DNA of 61,589 nucleotides from Novipirellula caenicola (GTDB lineage: Bacteria; Planctomycetota; Planctomycetia; Pirellulales; Pirellulaceae). Below, one piece after another: positions 1 to 8,295 of this stretch. Made by a program: the position numbers and the translations under genes. The notes under the pieces are model-generated. The model had not been told where the DNA came from, searched no databases, and was given only the letters and a program-made list of their open reading frames with translations. Where the stretch lies: the NCBI RefSeq assembly GCF_039545035.1, contig NZ_BAABRO010000031.1, forward strand, positions 1 through 61,589, in the 5' to 3' direction. Numbering within the stretch: the first letter of the stretch is position 1; every line of letters begins with the position of its first letter.

Positions 1-404
1 CACGTCACCTAAACACAAATAATCCACAAGCCGATATTTAAGGCCTTGTCCATAAGAGCCATCGCTATCGGTCTGCCCGCACCCAGCAAATTACCGGATG
101 CCGTTTTCGGAGCAGCGTAGCTACGAAACGCGAATAGCGTCATTTCTAGCCTGAAAATGCTTCACGGCGTTGGGCAGGAGTCTGGGGACGAGCGTTTTTC
201 GGTGGCAATTACCGAGAAGTGTCAAAAAATCCCGCAAATTTCAGCGGTGAAGTCGGGATAACAACAGAGATTGTAGCCGCATGACATTGCGATGATCTGA
301 TTCGCGGCTAGCCCGCGATTGGCGTGGCGAAAATGCGGTTGTCGCTGGCCTCTCGCCAGGTGCGAACGCAGCCATGATCACTTACTCTAACCGCAAGTAT
401 CTGC
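1..404. other. Intergenic region before the first sulfatase
   Basis: No convincing coding frame, RNA gene or repeat was recognised here. It contains the upstream region of the first sulfatase, but I see no clear sigma-70-like promoter and no strong Shine-Dalgarno sequence before the ATG at 405. Confidence 0.4.
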
Positions 405-1904
405 ATGATCCCCAAGTTCATTTTTCCCCGTCGCGTCAATGTATTTTTGATCCTGTTGGCGTTGATCGTTTTGCCCGTGTTCGCGCAGGCCGAGGAACAC
501 CAAGCATCCGCCGACGCGAAGAACGTGCTGATTTTCTTCATCGATGATCTGCGTCCCGAACTTGGTTGCTACGACGTCGATTCGATTCAGAGCCCTTCGA
601 TCGATACGTTAGCGTCCGAAGGGGTGTTGTTCGAACGAGCGTATTGCCAGCAGGCGCTTTGTGCACCTTCGCGCATCAGCATGATGACCGGACAGTACCC
701 AGATCACACCGGAATCGTGGATCTGTTCACGCCGCTACGCAAGGTGAACAAGACCGCGATGACGTTGCCGCTGTACTTCCAGCAGCGTGGATACGTGACC
801 GCTTCCTTTGGAAAGGTGTACCACCACTTGCGTGATGACAAAACGTCTTGGTCGGAGATTCCGGAACCGCCCAGTGAAAAGTATGCCGATCCCGAGACGT
901 TGGCGGCGATCGCGAGGCGTGTGAAGGATGCCAAAACGCAGAAGCTCGATGTCGATCAAACGCGTCTTGCGGCCAACGGGCCTCCGACGGAATGTTTCGT
1001 TACTGCAGACGAAGGCTATCGCGATGGCATCGTTGCCAAACAGGCGATCGCATCGCTGCGAAAGAACAAAGACAAGCCGTTTTTTATGTGTGTCGGATTT
1101 GCTAAGCCGCATCTGCCATTCGCGGCCCCCAAACGCTACTGGGATCTTTATGAGCGAGAGCAGTTCATGGTGCCAAGTCGCCAGCGACCCGAAGGATCAC
1201 CGGATCTCGCGTTCACGATCTGGGGCGAATTACGCGGATATCACGGAATTCCGCAGCAAGGGGAACTGTCGGACGAGATGACTCGCGAGCTGATGCACGG
1301 CTACGCCGCCTCGGTCAGCTTTGCGGACGCACAGGTCGGCAAAGTGATGGCGGAACTCGATCGACTCAAACTTCGTGATGACACGATCGTCGTGTTGTGG
1401 GGCGACCACGGCTACAAACTTGGCGACTACGGGCTGTGGTGCAAACACACAAATTTTGAACTGGACGCGCACGTGCCGCTGATTATTTCCGCTCCGGGGC
1501 ACACGCGTGGTCAACGCACCAAAGCTCTCGTAGAGATTGTTGACCTCTTTCCCACGGTGGCATCGATGACCGGTGGCGAAGTCCCCAAGTCGTGCGATGG
1601 CAAAAGCCTGCAGCCACTGTTGCAAGACCCAAACCAGAGTTTCAAGCCGTTCGCTCTGACCCAGTACCCGCGTGGTTCAACGATGGGATACAGCCTGCGA
1701 AATGATCGCTACCGATACACCGAATGGATCCAGGCCGGCACGAAACGCGTGGTCGCGCGGGAATTGTACGATCATCAGGACACGAGTACACCGGACCGAA
1801 ATCTAGCAGCGTCGGCTGAGCAGAGCAAACGAATCTCACGCTTGGCCGAACAGCTCAATGCGGCGCGACGCATTGAAACCACCCACGTCAAAATGAAGAA
1901 GTAA
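405..1904 (+). CDS. Secreted sulfatase (iduronate-2-sulfatase-like)
   Basis: 499 aa type I sulfatase that would hydrolyse sulfate esters, probably on a sulfated polysaccharide. The N-terminus is basic, then hydrophobic, and ends FAQAEE, a signal peptide for export. The metal-binding start FFIDDLRPELGCY, the formylglycine motif C86-A-P-S-R followed by ISMMTGQ, and the late WGDHGYKLGDYG metal-site motif are all present. The tail (ELYDHQDTSTPDRNLA) is the usual sulfatase C-terminal signature. Length is normal for the family. It leads a plus-strand run with an FG-GAP protein, a GH10-like protein and a second sulfatase, which suggests attack on a sulfated glycan. The exact substrate cannot be read from the sequence. 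Confidence 0.93.
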   Translation: MIPKFIFPRRVNVFLILLALIVLPVFAQAEEHQASADAKNVLIFFIDDLRPELGCYDVDSIQSPSIDTLASEGVLFERAYCQQALCAPSRISMMTGQYPDHTGIVDLFTPLRKVNKTAMTLPLYFQQRGYVTASFGKVYHHLRDDKTSWSEIPEPPSEKYADPETLAAIARRVKDAKTQKLDVDQTRLAANGPPTECFVTADEGYRDGIVAKQAIASLRKNKDKPFFMCVGFAKPHLPFAAPKRYWDLYEREQFMVPSRQRPEGSPDLAFTIWGELRGYHGIPQQGELSDEMTRELMHGYAASVSFADAQVGKVMAELDRLKLRDDTIVVLWGDHGYKLGDYGLWCKHTNFELDAHVPLIISAPGHTRGQRTKALVEIVDLFPTVASMTGGEVPKSCDGKSLQPLLQDPNQSFKPFALTQYPRGSTMGYSLRNDRYRYTEWIQAGTKRVVARELYDHQDTSTPDRNLAASAEQSKRISRLAEQLNAARRIETTHVKMKK

Positions 1905-2041
1905 AATACTCTGATGCAAAGCTGCAATCTGTTCGAGTTTTGTTTGCCGGTGTGGCGGCTCTTGTCTGGCTGTGGCACGGTGTCGTACGTTTTTCATGAT
2001 TTCCAATGGACCGCTTCGCTCTTTTTATTGTCACACCGAAC

Positions 2042-3292
2042 ATGAACGCCATGTTGAAACACTGCACACTCTTGATTGCGATCCTGCTGTGCGGCGCCGC
2101 GGGGGCCGACGAGCCCTGGCAGCAGTACGCAGGTAAGGCTGGTCCAGATGGGTGGCGCTGCCATGTGATCCAGCCCGATCCGGCCGACCATGGACCCGAT
2201 GGAATCAATTTCCATGATTGGGATGGAGACGGCGATGTCGACGTATTCGTCAATTACGAAGAAGGGAAGTTCAGCCGACTTTACTTTAATCCCGGTGCCG
2301 AGGAGTGTCGTGAACGTTGGACTGATTGGATCGAGTTCAAGCATGGGCAGTGCGAAGATTCATCGATCGGCGATTTGGATAACGACGGAGACATCGACTA
2401 TGTCGCCAATGGGGGCTGGGTGTACTTCAATCCTGGACAAGCCTCGGTTCGCGATACATCATCCTGGCTGAAGATGACTCTGTTCAATCACGAACAACGC
2501 GTCCCGTTGGTGATCGACGTTGATCGCGATGGACTCAATGATCTCGTGGTCGGCGCGCAAACGTGGTTCAAGCAACCAGCCGAGGGCAAGCACGATGCGA
2601 AGAACTGGAGCAAACAGTCGCTCGGAAGTGTAAAGTGGCCGATGAACTGCATCCCGCACGACATGGACGGCGACGGATTTGCCGACTTAATCGTCCCCGA
2701 CCGGCGACGCGAGATCTTTTGGTACCGTCATCCTGGACTAGACAGGATCGCACAACCGTGGCCGCGAAAGACACTCCATCCTCATAAGTCGATGTTCATT
2801 GCGATCGGGGATATCAACGGTGACGACCAAGCCGATATTGCAATCGCCGGTGGCGAAGAGGGTTCCCCACAATGGTCACACAAGCTGACCGTGTTGCTAC
2901 GCACCAACCAAACCGGAGACCCGACCTACCATGAGATCATTTTGGATCAACCATGTGGCAATTTCCCAAAGGGAGTCGCGATCGTCGATCTTACTGGGGG
3001 CTCGAAAACAAAACAGATTGTGATCACGCCAAAACAAGGCGACCTTTGGACTGCGAATTATGAAGGGGACCCGATGATCAAAGGCAACTGGATGACGCAA
3101 GCGTTAGTGACGCCCGGTGCAAAGACACGAAAGAAGATGGACAACGTTTATGTCGCAGACATCGATGGCGACGGAGACCAGGATATTGCAACGACCGAAG
3201 AGAACGGTGGTTGGGGAGTCATTTGGTTTGAGAACCCATCGGTTGCTAACGATCAATTGTCCGCTGCCTACCCGTCAATTCTGCTCCGCTGA
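2042..3292 (+). CDS. Secreted FG-GAP/VCBS beta-propeller protein
   Basis: About 416 aa. The protein carries at least six Ca-binding-type loops of the D-x-D-G-D-x-x-D kind (HDWDGDGDVDVF, GDLDNDGDIDYV, IDVDRDGLNDLV, HDMDGDGFADLI, GDINGDDQADIA, VADIDGDGDQDI), spaced as in an FG-GAP/VCBS propeller, several followed by WF.NPG-type turns. I chose the ATG at 2042 because a signal peptide (MLKHCTLLIAILLCGAAGADE) follows at once; in-frame ATGs at 2006 and 2051 are alternatives. Such proteins are abundant in planctomycetes near sulfatases and glycosidases. A role in binding glycan or cell surface is plausible but unproven, and no catalytic motif is visible. Confidence 0.85.
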   Translation: MNAMLKHCTLLIAILLCGAAGADEPWQQYAGKAGPDGWRCHVIQPDPADHGPDGINFHDWDGDGDVDVFVNYEEGKFSRLYFNPGAEECRERWTDWIEFKHGQCEDSSIGDLDNDGDIDYVANGGWVYFNPGQASVRDTSSWLKMTLFNHEQRVPLVIDVDRDGLNDLVVGAQTWFKQPAEGKHDAKNWSKQSLGSVKWPMNCIPHDMDGDGFADLIVPDRRREIFWYRHPGLDRIAQPWPRKTLHPHKSMFIAIGDINGDDQADIAIAGGEEGSPQWSHKLTVLLRTNQTGDPTYHEIILDQPCGNFPKGVAIVDLTGGSKTKQIVITPKQGDLWTANYEGDPMIKGNWMTQALVTPGAKTRKKMDNVYVADIDGDGDQDIATTEENGGWGVIWFENPSVANDQLSAAYPSILLR

Positions 3293-3363
3293 CGACCCGC
3301 GCGGAAACGATTAAATCGTCCACGTAAAAACACATCAATATCAAACACCCGTTAATCAAAACT

Positions 3364-5319
3364 ATGTTCAACAGACTCGGCGTCCCGCGGCAAACAAGAA
3401 ATCTCAAGTCGGCCCTGCAAAAACGATCCAGGCTACTCGCCCACCGAGGCATGCAGATCATCATTGCAGTCGCACTGCTAGGATTGATCACCGGCGATGC
3501 CGTCGCGGTTCAACCATCGGTTCTTGATCCTCCCGCGGGTGGTCAAAGCGTGCTCACGTTTTCGCAAGACGAGGAATATGTGTTCGCGTCGCAGACGGTC
3601 AAAGCCGATGCCAAGTGGATCGAGATTCATGACCAACCATTCGAGGACGTGTTTCGCATCGAATCGGACACGCGTTTCAGTGATCGGGCCAACATGCAAC
3701 TTGACATTCCACTAACCCATCCCGTTCGCAAAGGAGACGTTGTTCTCGTTTCCTACTGGATCCGGCGTCCCAATGCGAGTGGACAGCCGAACCATGTTTA
3801 CTTGTCGATTGGAAACTCGTCTGGTGAACCTAAATACAAAAACAAATTGTCTGCATATCGCGATTGGGAACAACACGTACGTTCATTTGTGGCACCGCGT
3901 CCCATGAATCCCGGTGTCGATCGCGTTCGGTTTGACCTGGGCGAGGCTGGCACGATCATTGAGATTGCCGATCTTCGTCTGATCGACTACGGCCCCGATC
4001 GCGACATCGCGACGCTGCCGAAGTCCACGATCATGTATCAGGGTCGCGAACAGAATGCCGCGTGGCGAACGTCGGCTTTGGAACGCATCGATCGCATCCG
4101 CAAAGGTGAGCTTGCGATCGAAGTGGTCGACGCGAATGGAAATCCTGTTCCCGGCGTACGGGTTCGAGCTGCGATGCAAAAGCATGCGTTCGGGTTTGGC
4201 AACGCCGTCAATTCCGAAGTGCTCGGTGCCCCCAAAAGTGACTTTCCGATCAATCCGAAGAAACAAATCATTGTTGATTGGGAAGAAGCACAAAAGTACC
4301 GCGAGGTCGTCAAGAAGTACTTTGATCGCGTCACCTTTGAATCCGAGCTCCGACCCCACGTATGGAAGGGACTCAACGGCAAAAGCGTCGAGGCACGCCG
4401 AAAGCATGACATTTTTTTCAATAAGACACTGCCTTGGTTGATCGAAAACAACATCAACGTGCGAGGGCACTATGTCGCCTGGGCTCCGATGGATTTCAAT
4501 GCGATTGAAAAGGAATTTGTTGGTGATCCGAAGGCTCATCGCGAGTGGCTGTGGACGCACATGAAGGACGTGCTTCCGGCCACGTCCGAATTTGTCACCG
4601 AGTGGGACACGATCAATCACATTATCGGTTGGGGAAAACACACCTACGAAAAGGAGTATGGCGGGCCAGAGATCTACGCCGAAATCATGGCCGAAGCCCG
4701 ACGATTGGCACCCAATGCGACCCACGCCATCAATGAAGGGAAAATTCTTCCGGATGGTTACAAACGTGAACCCTATAAGCACATCATTCGCTTTCTGAAC
4801 GAACAGGGCCAGCCAGCGGATATTGTCGGGTTCATGGCGCACTTTGATTCCACCACGCTGACACCGCCCGAAGAGTTATTGCAAGTCTATGACGAATTCG
4901 CCGAAATTGCACCGCGTCTGCAGCTTAGTGAGTTTGACGTCGATGCCGGGGATGACGAACAATTGCAGGCCGACTATTTTCGTGACGTGATGATTGCAAC
5001 GTTTAGTCATCCTAATTTTGAAGCGATCGTGCAGTGGGGGTTTTGGGAGAAGATGCACTGGAAGCCTGCTGCAGCCCTGTGGCGTGCAGATTGGACGATC
5101 AAGCCGGCGGGCGAGGTGTTCGTCGATTTGGTTGCGAATCAGTGGTGGACTGACGAAGTGAGCCAAACCGACAACGATGGCAAGAGCCAGCTACGCGGTT
5201 TTTTGGGAGACTATGAGATCACGGTCGAGAAAGATGGAGTGACCAAGAAAGTCAACGCAACACTCACCGCGGATGGGACTGCAGTGCAAGTACATCTTCC
5301 ATCGCCCTCAAAACCCTAG
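3364..5319 (+). CDS. GH10-family (endo-xylanase-like) protein with N-terminal binding module
   Basis: 651 aa. After a hydrophobic export segment (residues about 30-50; an in-frame ATG at 3451 would start exactly there) comes a beta-rich CBM-like module (about 60-220), a short carboxypeptidase-regulatory-like stretch (IEVVDANGNPVPGVRV), and a GH10 TIM barrel (about 270-590). GH10 landmarks visible are RGHYVAW and the strand LSEFDVD carrying the nucleophile-position Glu523. The acid/base position is odd: the family W-D-x-x-N-E motif reads W-D-T-I-N-H, putting His419 where the catalytic Glu should be. It may be an altered-mechanism enzyme or a binding-only member. It sits between two sulfatases, which suggests a glycan-degradation role. 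Confidence 0.85.
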   Translation: MFNRLGVPRQTRNLKSALQKRSRLLAHRGMQIIIAVALLGLITGDAVAVQPSVLDPPAGGQSVLTFSQDEEYVFASQTVKADAKWIEIHDQPFEDVFRIESDTRFSDRANMQLDIPLTHPVRKGDVVLVSYWIRRPNASGQPNHVYLSIGNSSGEPKYKNKLSAYRDWEQHVRSFVAPRPMNPGVDRVRFDLGEAGTIIEIADLRLIDYGPDRDIATLPKSTIMYQGREQNAAWRTSALERIDRIRKGELAIEVVDANGNPVPGVRVRAAMQKHAFGFGNAVNSEVLGAPKSDFPINPKKQIIVDWEEAQKYREVVKKYFDRVTFESELRPHVWKGLNGKSVEARRKHDIFFNKTLPWLIENNINVRGHYVAWAPMDFNAIEKEFVGDPKAHREWLWTHMKDVLPATSEFVTEWDTINHIIGWGKHTYEKEYGGPEIYAEIMAEARRLAPNATHAINEGKILPDGYKREPYKHIIRFLNEQGQPADIVGFMAHFDSTTLTPPEELLQVYDEFAEIAPRLQLSEFDVDAGDDEQLQADYFRDVMIATFSHPNFEAIVQWGFWEKMHWKPAAALWRADWTIKPAGEVFVDLVANQWWTDEVSQTDNDGKSQLRGFLGDYEITVEKDGVTKKVNATLTADGTAVQVHLPSPSKP

Positions 5320-5378
5320 TCCACTGGCGGCTGCATCAAATTTAATTTCGAGCTTTCCTTCAATCCCGTGTATTTCCA

Positions 5379-6809
5379 ATGACCAAGAAAACCTTTGCCC
5401 TGATCGCGTGTCTGGCCCTTGCCGCATTCCAAATGTTCGACATCAACCGAGTCGATGGGGCGAACGAGCAGGCGAGCGAACGGGCGAACGAGCAGGCGAA
5501 TGAGGGCCGCTCCGATGCATCGCCGATGAATGTCCTAATTCTGTATGCCGATGATTGGCGGCATGACACATTGGGAGTCGCTGGCAATCCGGTCGTCAAG
5601 ACGCCGAACCTTGATCAGCTCGCGAGCCAGGGGGTGCGATTCACTCAGAATTGCGTCACCACCTCGATTTGTGGAGTCAGCCGCGCGTCGTTGTTCACGG
5701 GACAATGGATGTCGCGACATGGCAACCTGTCATTTAAACCGTGGAAGACCGATTGGTCCGAAACGTATCCGGGGTTGCTGCGTGAGAACGGCTATTACGT
5801 TGGGCACGTCGGAAAATGGCACAACGGGAAACTTCCGGCCGAACGTTTTGACTTCAGCCGCTCCTACTATGGAACCCACTGGATCACCAAGCCCGACGGT
5901 TCAAAGATCCACGTGACCCAGAAGAACGAAAATGACGCGATGGATTTCCTGAACAGTCGGCCTGCCGACAAACCGTTCTGTCTGACCGTTGCGTTTTTCG
6001 CCACGCACGCCGAGGACTCTCACCCTCAGCAGTTCCTGCCACAACCCGAAAGCATGCCGTTGTATCAGGACATCACGATTCCAGTGCCAGTCAATGCGAC
6101 CCAAGAGTCGTTTGAACGGTTGCCGGACTTCGTGGGCAATGAAAAGAATGAGGGACGCAACCGTTGGCATTGGCGTTTTGATACTCCGGAAAAGTATCAG
6201 ACGATGATGAAGAACTACTATCGATTGGCCACCGAGGTCGATACGGCGTGCGGCCGAATTTTGAATGAACTGAAGAAACAGAGAGTTGCTGAGAACACGC
6301 TGGTGATCTTTACGACTGACAATGGTTATTACCATGCCGAACACGGCTTGGCGGACAAATGGTACCCACACCAGGAAAGTATTCGCGTTCCATTGATCAT
6401 CCGTGATCCGCGTATGCCTCAGCAAGCAGTCGGACAAACCAACGATGAATTCACGCTCAATGTCGATCTTGCTCCGACCATCCTTGCTGCTGCCGGGATC
6501 AAGGCTCCTGAAACGATGCAAGGAACGGACATCGCGCCGCTGTATCTTTCCAAGTCAAAGCCCGCGTGGCGTGACGAGTTCTTCTACGAACATCCAATGC
6601 TGCGGAGCACCGATTTCATCCCGGCTTCGGAAGCATTGGTTCGCAAGGATTGGAAGTATTTTTATTGGCCAGAATTTGACCGCGAGCAATTGTTCAATCT
6701 GAAGAACGATCCGATCGAAGAGAACGATCTCGCCGCCAACCCAGAACATGCGGCCCAGCTGAGCGAGATGCGAGCACGATTTGCCGAACTCAAGGCGGCC
6801 GCCCAATAA
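5379..6809 (+). CDS. Secreted sulfatase
   Basis: 476 aa type I sulfatase with a signal peptide ([17 protein letters not shown]...). A short low-complexity stretch follows, in which an A-N-E-Q-A unit is repeated. The metal-binding [10 protein letters not shown], the cysteine motif C98[10 protein letters not shown], the GHVGKWHNG lysine motif and the [14 protein letters not shown] motif are all present, so the fold and active site are complete. The residue two after the cysteine is Val rather than the usual Pro/Ala, which may affect recognition by the formylglycine-generating enzyme. It ends 19 bp from the convergent DUF1501 gene. Substrate unknown. Confidence 0.92.
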   Translation: MTKKTFALIACLALAAFQMFDINRVDGANEQASERANEQANEGRSDASPMNVLILYADDWRHDTLGVAGNPVVKTPNLDQLASQGVRFTQNCVTTSICGVSRASLFTGQWMSRHGNLSFKPWKTDWSETYPGLLRENGYYVGHVGKWHNGKLPAERFDFSRSYYGTHWITKPDGSKIHVTQKNENDAMDFLNSRPADKPFCLTVAFFATHAEDSHPQQFLPQPESMPLYQDITIPVPVNATQESFERLPDFVGNEKNEGRNRWHWRFDTPEKYQTMMKNYYRLATEVDTACGRILNELKKQRVAENTLVIFTTDNGYYHAEHGLADKWYPHQESIRVPLIIRDPRMPQQAVGQTNDEFTLNVDLAPTILAAAGIKAPETMQGTDIAPLYLSKSKPAWRDEFFYEHPMLRSTDFIPASEALVRKDWKYFYWPEFDREQLFNLKNDPIEENDLAANPEHAAQLSEMRARFAELKAAAQ

Positions 6810-6828
6810 TCTACAATCGAGTAACGTT

Positions 6829-8292
6829 CTACGCGATGATTTCCTTGACCACGCGGCTCGGCTCGACGCCGGTCAACTTTTGGTCGAGTCCTTGAAATGG
6901 GAAAGTCAGACGTTTGTGATCCACGCCCAGCAGATGCAGCATGGTTGCATGTAGGTCACGAACATGGACGCCATCGGAAACGACGTTGTAGCTGAAGTCA
7001 TCGGTGACGCCGTGACGCATACCGCCTTTGACGCCACCGCCAGCCAGCAAAGCGGTGAAACAGCGTGGGTGGTGATCGCGGCCATAGGTTTCCGGATCCA
7101 GCTCGCCTTGGCAGTAAACGGTTCGTCCGAACTCACCCGCAAACACGACAAGAGTATCGTCGAGCAATCCGTGCTGTTCTAAGTCACGTAGCAACGCCGT
7201 CGTCGGCTGATCGACGTCCTGGCATTGTCCGCGAAGGTTAATGGGCAATCGGGTATGGTGATCCCAACCGCGATGGAACAGTTGGATGAAACGCACATCA
7301 CGTTCGGCCATCCGCCGTGCCAACAAACAATTTCGTGCGTAGGAACCGGGATTGCTAACCTCTGGCCCATACATCGCCAACGTTTCCTGTGTCTCGTCGG
7401 AGATGTCGGTCAGTTCGGGAACCGACGTTTGCATTCGGAACGCCATTTCTTGCTGTGCGATGGTGGTTTCAATTTCGGGATCTCCGATCTCAGCAAAGTG
7501 CTTTTGATTCAGTTGCCCCAATGAATCGAGCATTCGTCGCCGGATTCCTGCATCGACACCGGTTGGATTGGAAAGAAACAAGACCGGATCGCCGGTCGTC
7601 TGAAAACTCGTCCCTTGATGTTTCGATGGCAAGAAGCCGCTGCCCCAAAGTCGTGCGTACAGAGCTTGTACGTTGACCTTGCCACTCCAATAAGCCGACG
7701 GCATCACGACGTAGTCCGGCAGGTCTTTGTTAAGCGAGCCGAGTCCGTAGCTAAGCCATGCTCCCATGCTGGGTTTGCCGGGGATCTCTGAACCGGTGCA
7801 GAACGACGTCTTGCCGGGGTCATGATTGATCGCGTCGGTATTCATCGAATCAATAAAACACAACTTGTCGACCTGAGTGGACAAGTGCGGCAGCAATTCA
7901 CTCATCCACAATCCGCTTTCGCCTTTTCGCGAGAATTTGAAAGGGCTGGGCATGATCAATTGTTCTTTGCCCTTGGTCATCGCGGTCACGCGTTGCCCCA
8001 TGCTGACCGAGGGGGGCAGCGGTTTGTTGAATTGCTTTTTAAGTCCCGGCTTGGGGTCGAACAAATCGATTTGACTTGGCGCACCGGCCATGAACAAAAA
8101 GATGACCCGTTTTGCCTTGGGGGCAAAATGGCAACCGGGCGGAACATTCGCAGTGGAATTGGCCGTTGCAGCCGTGGCGAGGCGAGGTTGGCCCAAAAGC
8201 GATGCCATCGCGGCGGTACCCAGTCCCATTCCTGCATTGGTCAGGAACCGACGACGATTGCCCAGCGTTTCCAAGTTGTCGGAAAGGTGCAT
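6829..8292 (-). CDS. DUF1501 family protein, Tat-exported
   Basis: 487 aa. The N-terminus NRRRFLTNAGMGLGTAAMASLL is a twin-arginine export signal. The body carries the typical DUF1501 features: a phosphatase/sulfatase-like core with VIFLFMAGAPSQIDLFDPKP near the start, GWDHH in the middle, and DTLVVFAGEFGRT plus GRDHHPRCFTALLAGGG late. The family is related to the alkaline-phosphatase superfamily, but its reaction is not established. Its start lies 3 bp after the stop of the upstream PSCyt/DUF1553 gene, so the two are one transcript and very likely act together in the periplasm. This pairing is a planctomycete hallmark. Confidence 0.93.
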   Translation of the reverse strand: MHLSDNLETLGNRRRFLTNAGMGLGTAAMASLLGQPRLATAATANSTANVPPGCHFAPKAKRVIFLFMAGAPSQIDLFDPKPGLKKQFNKPLPPSVSMGQRVTAMTKGKEQLIMPSPFKFSRKGESGLWMSELLPHLSTQVDKLCFIDSMNTDAINHDPGKTSFCTGSEIPGKPSMGAWLSYGLGSLNKDLPDYVVMPSAYWSGKVNVQALYARLWGSGFLPSKHQGTSFQTTGDPVLFLSNPTGVDAGIRRRMLDSLGQLNQKHFAEIGDPEIETTIAQQEMAFRMQTSVPELTDISDETQETLAMYGPEVSNPGSYARNCLLARRMAERDVRFIQLFHRGWDHHTRLPINLRGQCQDVDQPTTALLRDLEQHGLLDDTLVVFAGEFGRTVYCQGELDPETYGRDHHPRCFTALLAGGGVKGGMRHGVTDDFSYNVVSDGVHVRDLHATMLHLLGVDHKRLTFPFQGLDQKLTGVEPSRVVKEIIA

Positions 8293-8295
8293 CGT

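Noticed and set aside
3883-4842. 319-aa minus-strand frame
   Set aside because: Antisense to the GH10-like gene, no recognisable motif.
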